Assembly (NCBI GenBank): GCA_050330855.1
Contig: JBHJNL010000156.1
Span: 1-16,427 of the forward strand
Direction: 5' to 3'
Source of the DNA: RCC1774 sp050330855
GTDB taxonomy: Bacteria; Cyanobacteriota; Cyanobacteriia; Thermosynechococcales; Thermosynechococcaceae
DNA length: 16,427 nt
Both the position numbers and the translations under genes were made by a program. Of this stretch, positions 1-6,552 are shown piece by piece (the first letter of the stretch is position 1; every line of letters begins with the position of its first letter). The notes under the pieces were generated by a model. That model ran no database searches and was not told the origin of the DNA. It saw only the letters and a list, made by a program, of their open reading frames with translations.

Positions 1-107
1 TTAAAGCGGGACACTTTAGTGTGGGTCTTATCTAACGAAAATGGCTGAAGCGCTTACTCTATCAGGCAAAAGCTAAAATCCATGCGGGGCAAGCTGTCCC
101 GCCTTAA
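1..107. mobile_element. Small inverted-repeat (MITE-like) element at the window edge, adjoining broken pstB
   Basis: The first 13 bases (TTAAAGCGGGACA) match the reverse complement of 95-107 (TTAAGGCGGGACA) with one mismatch. The match continues weakly inward for a few more bases. About 80 bp of non-coding sequence lies between the arms. Immediately to the right, at 108, an open frame with clear PstB similarity starts without a start codon, preceded in frame by a TAA that lies inside the element's right arm. I infer a small non-autonomous insertion near the pstB N-terminus. Both arms end in TTAA, which could be part of the repeat or a target duplication. The left flank is outside the window, so insertion cannot be proven. 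It could instead be an intergenic repeat or a very long hairpin. Confidence 0.45.
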
Positions 108-973
108 GTTGGTACCCATATTTACTACGGCAAAAAGCTGGCTGTTCGCAACGTCTTTCTAGATATTCCGCCTCGGCAGATTACCGCATTTATTGGCCCG
201 TCTGGGTGTGGTAAGAGCACTATTCTACGGTGCTTTAACCGCCTCAACGATTTAATTGAGGGCTTTAGACTTCAGGGACGTGTCACCTATCACGGCCATG
301 ATTTATATGACCCACAGATTGATCCGGTGTCACTCCGTCGTCATATTGGCATGGTGTTCCAAAAGCCGAACCCGTTTCCTAAAACCATCTATGACAACGT
401 TGCCTATGGGGCACGGGTCAATAATTATGACGGCGATCTAGACGAGCTAGTCGAGCGATCGCTGCGCCGCGCGGCCCTATGGGATGAAGTCAAGGATAAG
501 CTCGGAGACAATGGATTTTCTCTGTCAGGGGGACAGCAGCAGCGGCTTTGCATCGCTCGCACCATTGCCGTAGATCCTGAAGTTGTGTTGATGGACGAAC
601 CCTGCTCAGCCTTGGACCCGATTGCAACCCTCAAAATTGAGGAACTGATGCAGGAACTCAAGCAGAAATACACGATTGTAATTGTGACCCACAACATGCA
701 GCAGGCAGCGCGGGTCGGGAGCATCCCACTTTCGCAGATATACTCTTTTAGGCAACAGCGGAATCAATGGTTTCAGATCATCTTGAGAATGTTTTGTCGA
801 AAGTGGGATGCTCCCCGCGGGTCTCAGATAAGACCGCATTTTTTAACGCGGAAGAAACCGCTGAGCAGGGCGGCAAGGTCGGCTATCTGGTTGAGTTTGA
901 TGAAACCGACAGGATTTTTACTGAACCGGCTCAAGACTCCACTCGAGACTATGTTTCGGGTCGCTTTGGTTAA
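108..973 (+). pseudogene. pstB: Phosphate ABC transporter ATP-binding protein PstB, disrupted
   Basis: PstB is the cytoplasmic ATPase that powers the PstCA high-affinity phosphate channel. The frame opens with YYGKKLAV and contains Walker A (GPSGCGKST, from 195), the PstB-typical FQKPNPFP, the ABC signature LSGGQQQR (about 522-545), Walker B with LMDEPCSALDP (about 588-620) and the switch histidine in VTHNMQQAARV. At 716 the frame runs into a 99-bp inserted element. The true C-terminus (SDKTAFFNAEE to YVSGRFG) resumes from 824 in another frame and stops at 973. Removing 717-823 restores a continuous PstB exactly. The left end lacks a start codon and about the first 15 residues, because it abuts a second repeat element. 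As it stands the gene would give a chimeric product reading out of frame to 1097. A functional paralogue elsewhere is likely but cannot be seen here. Confidence 0.9.
709..823. mobile_element. 99-bp MITE-like insertion (717-815) with 8-bp target duplication inside pstB
   Basis: The left arm GGGAGCATCCCACTTTCG (717-734) and the right arm CGAAAGTGGGATGCTCCC (798-815) are perfect 18-bp inverted repeats. They are flanked by identical 8-bp copies of CGCGGGTC at 709-716 and 816-823. The 63-bp interior has no gene. The insertion adds 107 bp (99 plus one duplication copy) and so shifts the pstB frame. It is too short to encode a transposase, so it must have been moved in trans. Eight-base duplications occur in several IS families, such as ISL3, IS256 and IS66, and I cannot assign one from the sequence alone. 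The perfect arms and duplication suggest a recent event. Confidence 0.93.
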
Positions 974-1083
974 TCTGCCGATCCTAACGACACCCATTAT
1001 TGGCTATCTACCTAATGCGGCCCTCGCTGCGCCTGAGCAACCTAGCTTCAGTTTGTTTGACGTATTTCATCATCATCAGCTCC

Positions 1084-1123
1084 CAACAGCACTCTAGACT
1101 ACCCCTGGTCTAGAGTGCTGTTG
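1084..1123 (+). terminator. Strong hairpin downstream of pstB, probable transcription terminator
   Basis: CAACAGCACTCTAGAC (1084-1099) pairs perfectly over 16 bp with 1108-1123 around an 8-nt loop (TACCCCTG). It lies 110 bp after the ancestral pstB stop and before the next gene's promoter, which fits a terminator at the end of a pst operon. No U-run follows (TATGGAG comes next), so it may act as a bidirectional or factor-assisted terminator, or as an mRNA-stabilising hairpin. Confidence 0.6.
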
Positions 1124-1235
1124 TATGGAGTCTGTGCTGAATTTCACTGCGCTGATTGGCATTGCACTGTCCCCAGATATCCACAATGAGGCACTTTTGA
1201 AAGTCGGCCCTTAAACACACAGAATTGACACAGCC

Positions 1236-1263
1236 TTGTCACATCGCACCTGTAATTTATAAA
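1236..1263 (+). promoter_or_regulatory. Candidate sigma-70 type promoter for the 43-aa peptide gene
   Basis: TTGTCA (1236-1241) and TATAAA (1258-1263) are separated by 16 bp. Transcription would start near 1270, giving a leader of about 25 nt before the ATG at 1295. This is a visual match to consensus only. Confidence 0.4.
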
Positions 1264-1294
1264 TGTTCCTTTGCCGTAACTGGAGATCATTACC

Positions 1295-1426
1295 ATGCTA
1301 GAACTCTCTCTCATTGCTGTTCTGGCAGCCATCAGCTTGATGATGGGCCTGAGCAGAAAGATGGTTACATTGCTGTTCCCTAGATCTTTACCTGAAGAGC
1401 AAGACCCCACGACCCAGAAAACTTGA
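1295..1426 (+). CDS. Small membrane peptide (43 aa), unknown function
   Basis: The frame starts MLELSLIAVLAAISLMMGLS and ends PEEQDPTTQKT before TGA. Residues 2-19 form one hydrophobic segment, followed by a basic patch (SRKM), a second short hydrophobic stretch (VTLLFP) and an acidic polar tail. This suggests a single-pass membrane peptide with a cytoplasmic tail. The sequence TGGAG sits 9 bp before the ATG as a plausible ribosome-binding site, and a promoter-like pair lies about 30-60 bp upstream. A longer open frame on the opposite strand covers the same region but has no recognisable similarity. I do not recognise a family. Coding status is inferred from the ribosome-binding site, promoter and hydrophobic pattern. 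Confidence 0.45.
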   Translation: MLELSLIAVLAAISLMMGLSRKMVTLLFPRSLPEEQDPTTQKT

Positions 1427-1551
1427 GCAACCTGCTTCTCATGCCCTCGGCAATGTTTTTTAGCGTCTCGAAGTCGCAAAAACCGAACCTAGCTGTGCTT
1501 CAGGTTTTGTTACGCTAAGCGTAGCTGCGTGATCGCGAGGAGACTATAGGG

Positions 1552-2526
1552 ATGCCCGCCACTGACTACAAAGACTACTACAAGATTCTTGGCGTCAGTA
1601 AGACCGCCGATGAGTCTGAAATTAAACGGGCGTTTCGTAAACTGGCGCGGAAGTATCACCCTGATGTCAATCCTGACAACAAGGATGCTGAAGCCAAGTT
1701 TAAAGAGGTAAGCGAAGCCTACGAAATTCTCTCAGACTCAAGTAAGCGCCAGAAATACGACCAGTATGGTCAGTATTGGAACCAAGTTAGCAGCGGACAG
1801 CCTGGCTCGGATCCCTTTGGCGGTCAATACGGCAGCTTTGATGAATTGATCAACGATCTGCTGGGACGTTTTGGGAGCGGCTTCGGCGGTGCGGGTGGCC
1901 CCAGCTATCGAACGGCCTCACCCCCCCCCGGATTTGGTTTTAATACGGGGGGCTTCGGCTTTAATGATGCCAGCAGCTTTAGCAATAGCGCCACTGCCGA
2001 CGCCACTGCCGAAATTACCCTTCCCTTTGAAGAAGCCCTTCAGGGCGTTCAAAAACGTCTCGTCATTGGCGGTAGCGAAACCCTTTCAGTCAAAATTCCT
2101 GCAGGCAGCAAACCGGGCAGTAAAATTCGATTGCGGGGTAAGGGGCAGCTCAATCCCATGACCCAAACGCGGGGCGATCTTTATTTAACCCTTAAGCTGC
2201 AGCCCCATCCCTTTTTCAAGTTTGATGGTGACACGCTCACTTGCGAATTGCCCATCACCCCAGACGAGGCGGTCTTGGGGGCCAGCATTGATGTCCCAAC
2301 TCCATCCGGTTCGGTCAAGATGAACATCCCGGCAGGAATTAAGTCTGGTCAATCTCTGCGATTACGGGGTAAGGGCTGGCCGCTGGCAAAGGGAGGTCAT
2401 AGCGATCAGATTGTAAAGATTCAGATCGTGCCACCGAAGGAGCTATCGACACAAGAGCGTGAGTGCTACGAGAAATTGGCGCAGTTACGTAGCTTTGATC
2501 CGCGATCGCATCTCTCATCCCTGTAA
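1552..2526 (+). CDS. DnaJ/CbpA-type J-domain co-chaperone, no zinc finger (324 aa)
   Basis: This co-chaperone stimulates the ATPase of an Hsp70 (DnaK) and delivers unfolded clients in the cytoplasm. The J domain spans about residues 6-72, with the essential HPD at 36-38 (KYHPDVNPDN). A Gly/Phe-rich linker follows (about 85-145). The beta-rich C-terminal client-binding domains run from about 150 to 305 (ATAEITLPFEEALQG, KIPAGSKPGSKIRLRGKGQ, and a second copy near NIPAGIKSGQSLRLRGKGW). The CxxCxGxG zinc finger of canonical DnaJ is absent, so this is a type II (CbpA-like) protein, and its length is normal for that class. The start is supported by GCGAGGAG upstream of ATG. A run of nine C in the linker (1921-1929) could be slippage-prone. 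Family identity is certain; which DnaK it serves is unknown. Confidence 0.95.
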   Translation: MPATDYKDYYKILGVSKTADESEIKRAFRKLARKYHPDVNPDNKDAEAKFKEVSEAYEILSDSSKRQKYDQYGQYWNQVSSGQPGSDPFGGQYGSFDELINDLLGRFGSGFGGAGGPSYRTASPPPGFGFNTGGFGFNDASSFSNSATADATAEITLPFEEALQGVQKRLVIGGSETLSVKIPAGSKPGSKIRLRGKGQLNPMTQTRGDLYLTLKLQPHPFFKFDGDTLTCELPITPDEAVLGASIDVPTPSGSVKMNIPAGIKSGQSLRLRGKGWPLAKGGHSDQIVKIQIVPPKELSTQERECYEKLAQLRSFDPRSHLSSL

Positions 2527-2592
2527 TCTGGAAGTGCTATCAAACCAGCCAAGGCTAAAATAGAGAGGTGAGTACGATCTTGGACCGCTACC

Positions 2593-2985
2593 ATGACTAC
2601 CATCAGCCTGAATCTAGAGTCTTTGACCAACCCACTCACCCATGATCAGTTTTATGAGCTGTGCATGACCCACAAAGATGTGGCAATGGAGCGCAGCAGT
2701 CCCCAAGGAGAGTTGATCATCATGCCCCCCGTCGGTGGTTAAAGTGGCCGAAAAGAGGCGCGTTGCATCTACAAGTTGGCAGCCTGGAATGAACAAACAG
2801 GGCTAGGGGAAGTGTTTAGTTCTTCCACCGTGTTCAAGCTACCGAACGGAGGGGATCGATCTCTTGATGAAGCCTGGATGAAGCGCGAGTGTTGGGATGC
2901 TCTAACGACTGAGCAAAAAGAGAAATTTCCACCGATCTGCCCTGATTTTGTGATTGAGCTGCGCTCACAAAGTGCCCTTAAATAA
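2593..2985 (+). pseudogene. Uma2 family (putative PD-(D/E)XK nuclease) pseudogene
   Basis: Uma2 proteins are about 190 aa, abundant in cyanobacteria, and have a predicted restriction-endonuclease-like fold of unknown role. This copy starts MTTISLNLESLTN, reaches GELIIMPPVGG and hits TAA at 2740-2742 where the family has GE. A single GAA to TAA change would explain this. The same frame continues as SGRKEARCIYKLAAWNEQTGLG, then FSSSTVFKLPNGGDRSLDEAW and CPDFVIELRS. It then ends prematurely at 2985 (QSALK and stop), losing roughly the last 60-70 residues of the family, including the rest of the predicted catalytic core. The gene is therefore dead from both a nonsense mutation and a 3' truncation or frameshift. 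An internal ATG at 2776 could give only a 69-aa fragment. Confidence 0.88.
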
Positions 2986-3182
2986 TATCCCAGGCAATAG
3001 CGTTAGTGTCTCGATTTATTCGCTACTCATCGGAGAATATTAAATGGCTACGGCAGCGTAGGGCTTCCAGAGGTCATATTTTTATTCTCTGAGCAATGGC
3101 GAAAAACTAAAGGCACTAACCATCCGTTCTGCTCGGCTTTGGATGAAGAAACCGTACGGGTGAAATCTAGCTGCACCACCGA

Positions 3183-3632
3183 TCAGCTCATAGTGGCTTT
3201 ACTACGGTCATAGTCTTCAACGAAGCTATGACGGATCTTGCCTTGGATATGGCTTTCATAGTGAGTAGCCTTGTCAACCTCTAAACCGATTTCCTCCTCT
3301 AGACGAGTCAGCATCGCTTGTTCGCGCTGCCGAATTGATTGACGATGACCTACCATTAAAGCGCGAGAATGCTCTGAAAGAGACACCACTGGGATTTTGA
3401 TAGCCTTGGAAGGCGCATACGCACTGCTGTCAGGCTCTTTCGTCTGTGTGGGTACACCTGTACAGTAAGCAATACCCCGATATTTGAGGTTATAGCTGGG
3501 CTGCACAATCGGTACTTCGGTGGTTTGAAAAGTGACAGGTAGCCCCCGGTATTTCCCCTGGGCATAGGTCGAACCATAGACAACCCGAGGTGGGTTGTAG
3601 TCATAGGTAATTCCACGATAAGTGAGCTTCAT
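3183..3632 (-). CDS. DUF4278 domain protein (149 aa)
   Basis: The N-terminus MKLTYRGITYDYNPP, followed by GKYRGLPVTF and NLKYRGIAY, is the hallmark of DUF4278. These are small cyanobacterial proteins with a repeated YRG motif and no known function. The second half (about residues 85-149) is polar and charged, with RQSIRQREQAMLTRLEEEIGLE suggesting a helix. It ends in a Lys/Ser-rich tail. There is no signal peptide or membrane segment. The start is supported by AGGGAGGCG 8 bp upstream on the minus strand. The gene stands alone, facing the Uma2 pseudogene and diverging from the pentapeptide gene. Family assignment is firm; function is unknown. Confidence 0.85.
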   Translation of the reverse strand: MKLTYRGITYDYNPPRVVYGSTYAQGKYRGLPVTFQTTEVPIVQPSYNLKYRGIAYCTGVPTQTKEPDSSAYAPSKAIKIPVVSLSEHSRALMVGHRQSIRQREQAMLTRLEEEIGLEVDKATHYESHIQGKIRHSFVEDYDRSKATMS

Positions 3633-4046
3633 AATTCCGCCTCCCTAAAGTCTTGATATGATTAGATGAGGCGCGTTCCTTCGAGATTTCACTCTACTTC
3701 CGTCTCTCTGGCCTACCAATAATAGGTCGTTAGTCAGCTCAAAGAGATGAACGATTTATCCTTACTTCCATCTATATTTTACAAAAAGAAGTTGAGGAAG
3801 TTGTGAAGCTATCGATAATCATAGATCTATCGAACAAAAAACCTGAATACACATCTTTTCAACATATATTCATGTCAAGATAAAGATAAAGAGGAAGAGG
3901 TCTAGGACCATATCATCTCTTCGACCCGTTCAATAGTGTAATTCACTGCCATATTTCTTCGATGTGCTCGACCTTGACATCGCTTAATTTATAAATGCAG
4001 GTCGGCAACCATCGCGCAGTGAAAATACACGAAAGGAGGAGTGGCT
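3633..4046. other. Divergent intergenic region with no clear gene
   Basis: This 414-bp A/T-rich stretch separates the minus-strand DUF4278 gene from the plus-strand pentapeptide gene and should hold both promoters. A TTGACA (3974) and a TATAAAT (3990) are present but only 10 bp apart, so they do not make a standard promoter pair. No convincing open frame, RNA or repeat was seen. Confidence 0.5.
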
Positions 4047-4487
4047 ATGAGACTCAAGTTTGCGATCGCATCTACACTCTTAACATTGCTATGCATGATC
4101 ACACCCGTAGTAGCTGAAAATCCTGATCATGTTCGTCAATTGTTAGAGACCAGCGCCTGTCAAGGGTGCGACCTATCGGGTGCCGATCTCACCCAAGCCC
4201 ATCTCATTGGAGGTGATTTGAGGAATGCAAATTTGCGCGGCGCGATCTTAATTGAAGCGAACTTAGAAGGTGCTGATTTAACGGGGGCTGATTTGACCGG
4301 CGCGAACCTAAGTCATGCATTCCTCACTAATTCTTGCTTGAACGACACAAACCTCACGGGCGTGAATTTCTCGAACTCAATTATGTACAATGCTCAAGCA
4401 GAAAATGCCTTGATCCGCAATGTAACCCTCACGGGTGCCGAAATCTTTGAGACCCCTATCAGTGTAGGTGGCCCTATCGAAAATTAG
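4047..4487 (+). CDS. Secreted pentapeptide-repeat protein (146 aa)
   Basis: I chose ATG at 4047 over the in-frame GTG at 4041, because the strong AAGGAGGA (4033-4040) abuts the GTG but is correctly spaced from the ATG. The first 23 residues are a signal peptide (MRLKFAIASTLLTLL to TPVVA, cleaved before ENPDH). The mature protein begins with a helix and a two-cysteine motif (SACQGCDLSGADL). It then has about 15 tandem A(D/N)LxG-type pentapeptides (ADLTGADLTGANL and similar), degenerating towards the C-terminus. Such repeats form a right-handed square beta-helix. In cyanobacteria, exported versions with the CxxC cap are probably thylakoid-lumenal or periplasmic, and most are of unknown function. 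The CxxC pair might form a disulfide after export (inference). Confidence 0.9.
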   Translation: MRLKFAIASTLLTLLCMITPVVAENPDHVRQLLETSACQGCDLSGADLTQAHLIGGDLRNANLRGAILIEANLEGADLTGADLTGANLSHAFLTNSCLNDTNLTGVNFSNSIMYNAQAENALIRNVTLTGAEIFETPISVGGPIEN

Positions 4488-4517
4488 CTGAGTTGCTCTT
4501 TAAAACCCCTCACTCCA

Positions 4518-4539
4518 GCCCTCTCCCTAGAGAGAGGGC
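4518..4539 (+). terminator. Hairpin after the pentapeptide gene, within a CCCTCACTCCAGCCCTC-type repeat
   Basis: GCCCTCTC (4518-4525) pairs with GAGAGGGC (4532-4539) around a 6-nt loop, 30 bp after the stop codon. The surrounding CCCCTCACTCCAGCCCTCTCCC resembles a dispersed repeat seen in many bacterial genomes. It may serve as a terminator, although only a short T-stretch follows. Confidence 0.45.
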
Positions 4540-4710
4540 GTTTGATCATAAACCTCATCAGCCCTAAAAATGGCATCTTTAACCCAAAGCATTTAAGCAA
4601 AGATACTGGATGAAAAAACAATAAGGTACATCATCTTATTTAATATAAGACAGAGTGAAGCCTGCCTAACAACAAGGGTTTCTCAACTCATTAATCTCTA
4701 TAAATATTGC

Positions 4711-4716
4711 TATAAT
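4711..4716 (+). promoter_or_regulatory. Consensus -10 box TATAAT upstream of the candidate RNA
   Basis: A perfect TATAAT lies in a very A/T-rich context (ATTGCTATAATATAGG). No good -35 hexamer is seen at 16-18 bp. Transcription would begin near 4722-4724, just before the first arm of the structured region. Confidence 0.5.
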
Positions 4717-4721
4717 ATAGG

Positions 4722-4940
4722 TGTAGAGAGTAGCGAACCTACCTCCACCATAGAACAAGTGGTCACGCTCCCTTGAAGAGCAACACCAAACTAGGATCTA
4801 GAATGAGGCTGCTATGTGAGGTCTGAGTGAGTCGCTACAATCTCAGTTCACCAAAAAAGGTTGCGGAGGAAACCTTGGAAAATCCAATAGAACACATTTA
4901 ACGGGCTAAGTCAGCGAGGGACAAGGCCCGTTAAATTTAC
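4722..4940 (+). ncRNA. Candidate structured non-coding RNA or long structured leader
   Basis: The 470-bp gap before the helix-hairpin-helix gene has no convincing open frame but many complementary arms. GAGA-GTAGCGA (4726-4736) pairs with TCGCTAC-AA-TCTC (4832-4844), closing a domain of about 120 nt. That domain contains CCAC/GTGG (4745/4759), GCTC/GAGC (4767/4778) and CTAG/CTAG (4791/4798) hairpins. AAGGTT/AACCTT (4857-4876) is a second hairpin. ATTTAACGGGC (4896-4906) pairs perfectly with 4926-4936 as a terminator-like stem. A consensus TATAAT lies 6 bp upstream. I do not recognise it as 6S, tmRNA, RNase P or a known riboswitch. It could be a small RNA or a 5' leader of the gene at 4957. 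The pairings were found by eye and not energy-tested. Confidence 0.45.
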
Positions 4941-4956
4941 CAACGGTACTCGTACC

Positions 4957-5862
4957 ATGAGTTACCCCTGTACGACCCAAGTCCCAATCTTCCCCTTCAC
5001 GAACGAAGAGATCGGTGACCTATTGGAACAGATCGCCGATTTACTAGAGACCCAAGATGCAAATCCCTTTCGTGTCAGAGCCTATCGGCAGGCCGCCCAA
5101 ACCCTTCGGGGTCTTGGCGACTCTGCGGTAGAACGGCTGCAAACAGAGGGAAAAGCAGGGTTAGAACAACTACCCGGAATCGGAAAGAGTCTGTCAGCTT
5201 CGCTGGAGGAATTGATCCACACTGGACGGATACGTCTTCTGGAAAGGCTACAGGGAGAAGTCTCACCGGAAGATTTGTTCACCACTATTCCCGGCATTGG
5301 TGAGGAGCTAGCCCATCGGCTACACCTTAACCTTGGTCTTGAAACCCTCGAAGAGCTAGAGTTGGCAGCCCATCAGGGTAGACTCGTGCAAGTGAAGGGC
5401 TTTGGCAACCGCCGCACTCGTCTGGTGCGTAACGCTTTAGCCTCAATGCTCAGCCGCTCTGTCCGCCAACGCGCTCGCCTCATTGATTGGCAAGCATCCC
5501 ATGGTCCCGCATCGCGACCGCCTTCACCTTCAGTAGATCTGATTTTAGAAGTGGATGCCCAGTACCGACAACTGGCGGCAGCAGGGAAGCTGCACACTAT
5601 TACGCCGCGCAGATTTAACCCAAATCGCAAACGTTGGCTACCGATCCTGCATTTAGAGCAGAGCGGCTGGTCATTTACAGTCCTCTATTCCAACACTGCC
5701 CGTGCCCATGCCTTGGAGCGAACCCACGATTGGGTCGTGATTTACTATGAGCGTGAAGGGCACGAGGCTCAATGCACCGTCGTTACCGAAATTCGGGGTC
5801 CTCTGAAGGGCAAGCGAGTGGTTCGAGGTCGAGAGGCCGACTGTGCCCGTATTTATGACTAA
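4957..5862 (+). CDS. Helix-hairpin-helix protein with PolX-like N-terminal domain and conserved C-terminal domain (301 aa)
   Basis: Residues about 14-75 (TNEEIGDLLEQIADLLETQDANPFRVRAYRQAAQTLRGL, read in parts) match the 8-kDa-like N-terminal domain of family X DNA polymerases. Two or three HhH motifs follow: LEQLPGIGKSLS (about 69-80), FTTIPGIGEELA (about 108-119) and VQVKGFGNRR (about 144-153). HhH motifs bind the DNA backbone without sequence specificity. No polymerase palm or PHP nuclease follows. Instead a basic linker leads to a C-terminal domain (about 195-301) with LPILHLEQSGWSFTVLYSNTARAH, DWVVIYYE and TEIRGPLKGKRVVRGRE. I recall this domain accompanying such HhH proteins but know no function for it. 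A role in DNA repair or DNA-end binding is an inference. The ATG has no clear Shine-Dalgarno, and GGTACTCGTACC, a small hairpin, lies just before it. Confidence 0.75.
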   Translation: MSYPCTTQVPIFPFTNEEIGDLLEQIADLLETQDANPFRVRAYRQAAQTLRGLGDSAVERLQTEGKAGLEQLPGIGKSLSASLEELIHTGRIRLLERLQGEVSPEDLFTTIPGIGEELAHRLHLNLGLETLEELELAAHQGRLVQVKGFGNRRTRLVRNALASMLSRSVRQRARLIDWQASHGPASRPPSPSVDLILEVDAQYRQLAAAGKLHTITPRRFNPNRKRWLPILHLEQSGWSFTVLYSNTARAHALERTHDWVVIYYEREGHEAQCTVVTEIRGPLKGKRVVRGREADCARIYD

Positions 5863-5894
5863 AGATCGCAATTGAGGTAGAGGCTCTGTAAGCG

Positions 5895-6512
5895 CTATGA
5901 CCTGGCCTGCTGTAGAACCTGAGAAATCGCAACCTGCACCTTAGGTTGATTCATCATAAAGCCATGAATGCCCGGAAATTCTATGGGCTGATCCGCAGCA
6001 GAAATGCGCGTTTCGTTGAGGGCAACCATGCCATCGTTCACATCTGTCCCGAAGGGACTCCAGGGGCCACGGGGACCGCTGGTGCCTGCAATGATGGTGT
6101 AGGCCGTCTGTAAAGAGGGCAAGGTTTTATAGAATTTGGCGCTGGCAAGACTCTCGCCACAGGTGCCGGAGAACCATTGGAAGGGCCATAAATTCCAGGC
6201 CCATTCTGCTAAGCGGGGGGGCTGATTGGGGGGTCCCAACATCACAACATGTTGGGGGAGGGTTAGCTCTGAGACGGCCAAGGCTGAGCGGGTCAGAACG
6301 CCTCCGAGGGAGTGGGCCACGATGCCGTAGGGGCCAAGGGTTGATAGTTGACGAAGCTTATTTCGCAGGCGCGCCACGATCTGTTCGTAGGGTTCGGCAA
6401 AGGCTGCATACCCAAACGATTCAGTCTGATAGCCAGACTGAACGAGATGGTTTGAGAGGCCCGCCAGTGAGAGGGGCGTTCTCCCTAGACCGTGGATTAA
6501 GAGGACGTTCAT
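5895..6512 (-). CDS. Alpha/beta hydrolase, lipase-like (205 aa)
   Basis: The start MNVLLIHGLGRTPLSL carries the HG oxyanion-hole motif of lipases. AHSLGG places the nucleophile at Ser68. The acid is probably Asp157 or Asp160 (FGTDVNDGMV), and His183 (PGIHGFMM) completes the triad. The short length, absence of a signal peptide and LGPPNQPPRLAEW segment resemble small cytoplasmic esterases/lipases related to the PGAP1/class 2 lipase group. It is the last gene of the minus-strand set, 40 bp after the acyltransferase. It could therefore hydrolyse the ester made by that enzyme, or remodel a membrane lipid (inference). GGGAAAGG about 7 bp before the ATG supports the start. The substrate cannot be told from the sequence. 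Confidence 0.85.
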   Translation of the reverse strand: MNVLLIHGLGRTPLSLAGLSNHLVQSGYQTESFGYAAFAEPYEQIVARLRNKLRQLSTLGPYGIVAHSLGGVLTRSALAVSELTLPQHVVMLGPPNQPPRLAEWAWNLWPFQWFSGTCGESLASAKFYKTLPSLQTAYTIIAGTSGPRGPWSPFGTDVNDGMVALNETRISAADQPIEFPGIHGFMMNQPKVQVAISQVLQQARS

Positions 6513-6552
6513 GGTGCCTTTCCCCGTGGATCGGATGTGACCAGTGATAACT

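Noticed and set aside
1144..1479. 111-codon open frame on the minus strand
   Set aside because: It overlaps the better supported 43-aa plus-strand peptide and has odd composition (many Cys, Arg, Ser) with no recognisable motif.
3006..3195. Plus-strand open frame of about 60 codons without a start codon, reading LNGYGSVGLPEVIFLF
   Set aside because: It looked protein-like, but it lacks a start codon, overlaps the DUF4278 stop on the other strand, and I cannot match it to a family.
3974..3996. TTGACA and TATAAAT as a promoter for the pentapeptide gene
   Set aside because: The spacing is only 10 bp, far from the usual 16-18 bp.
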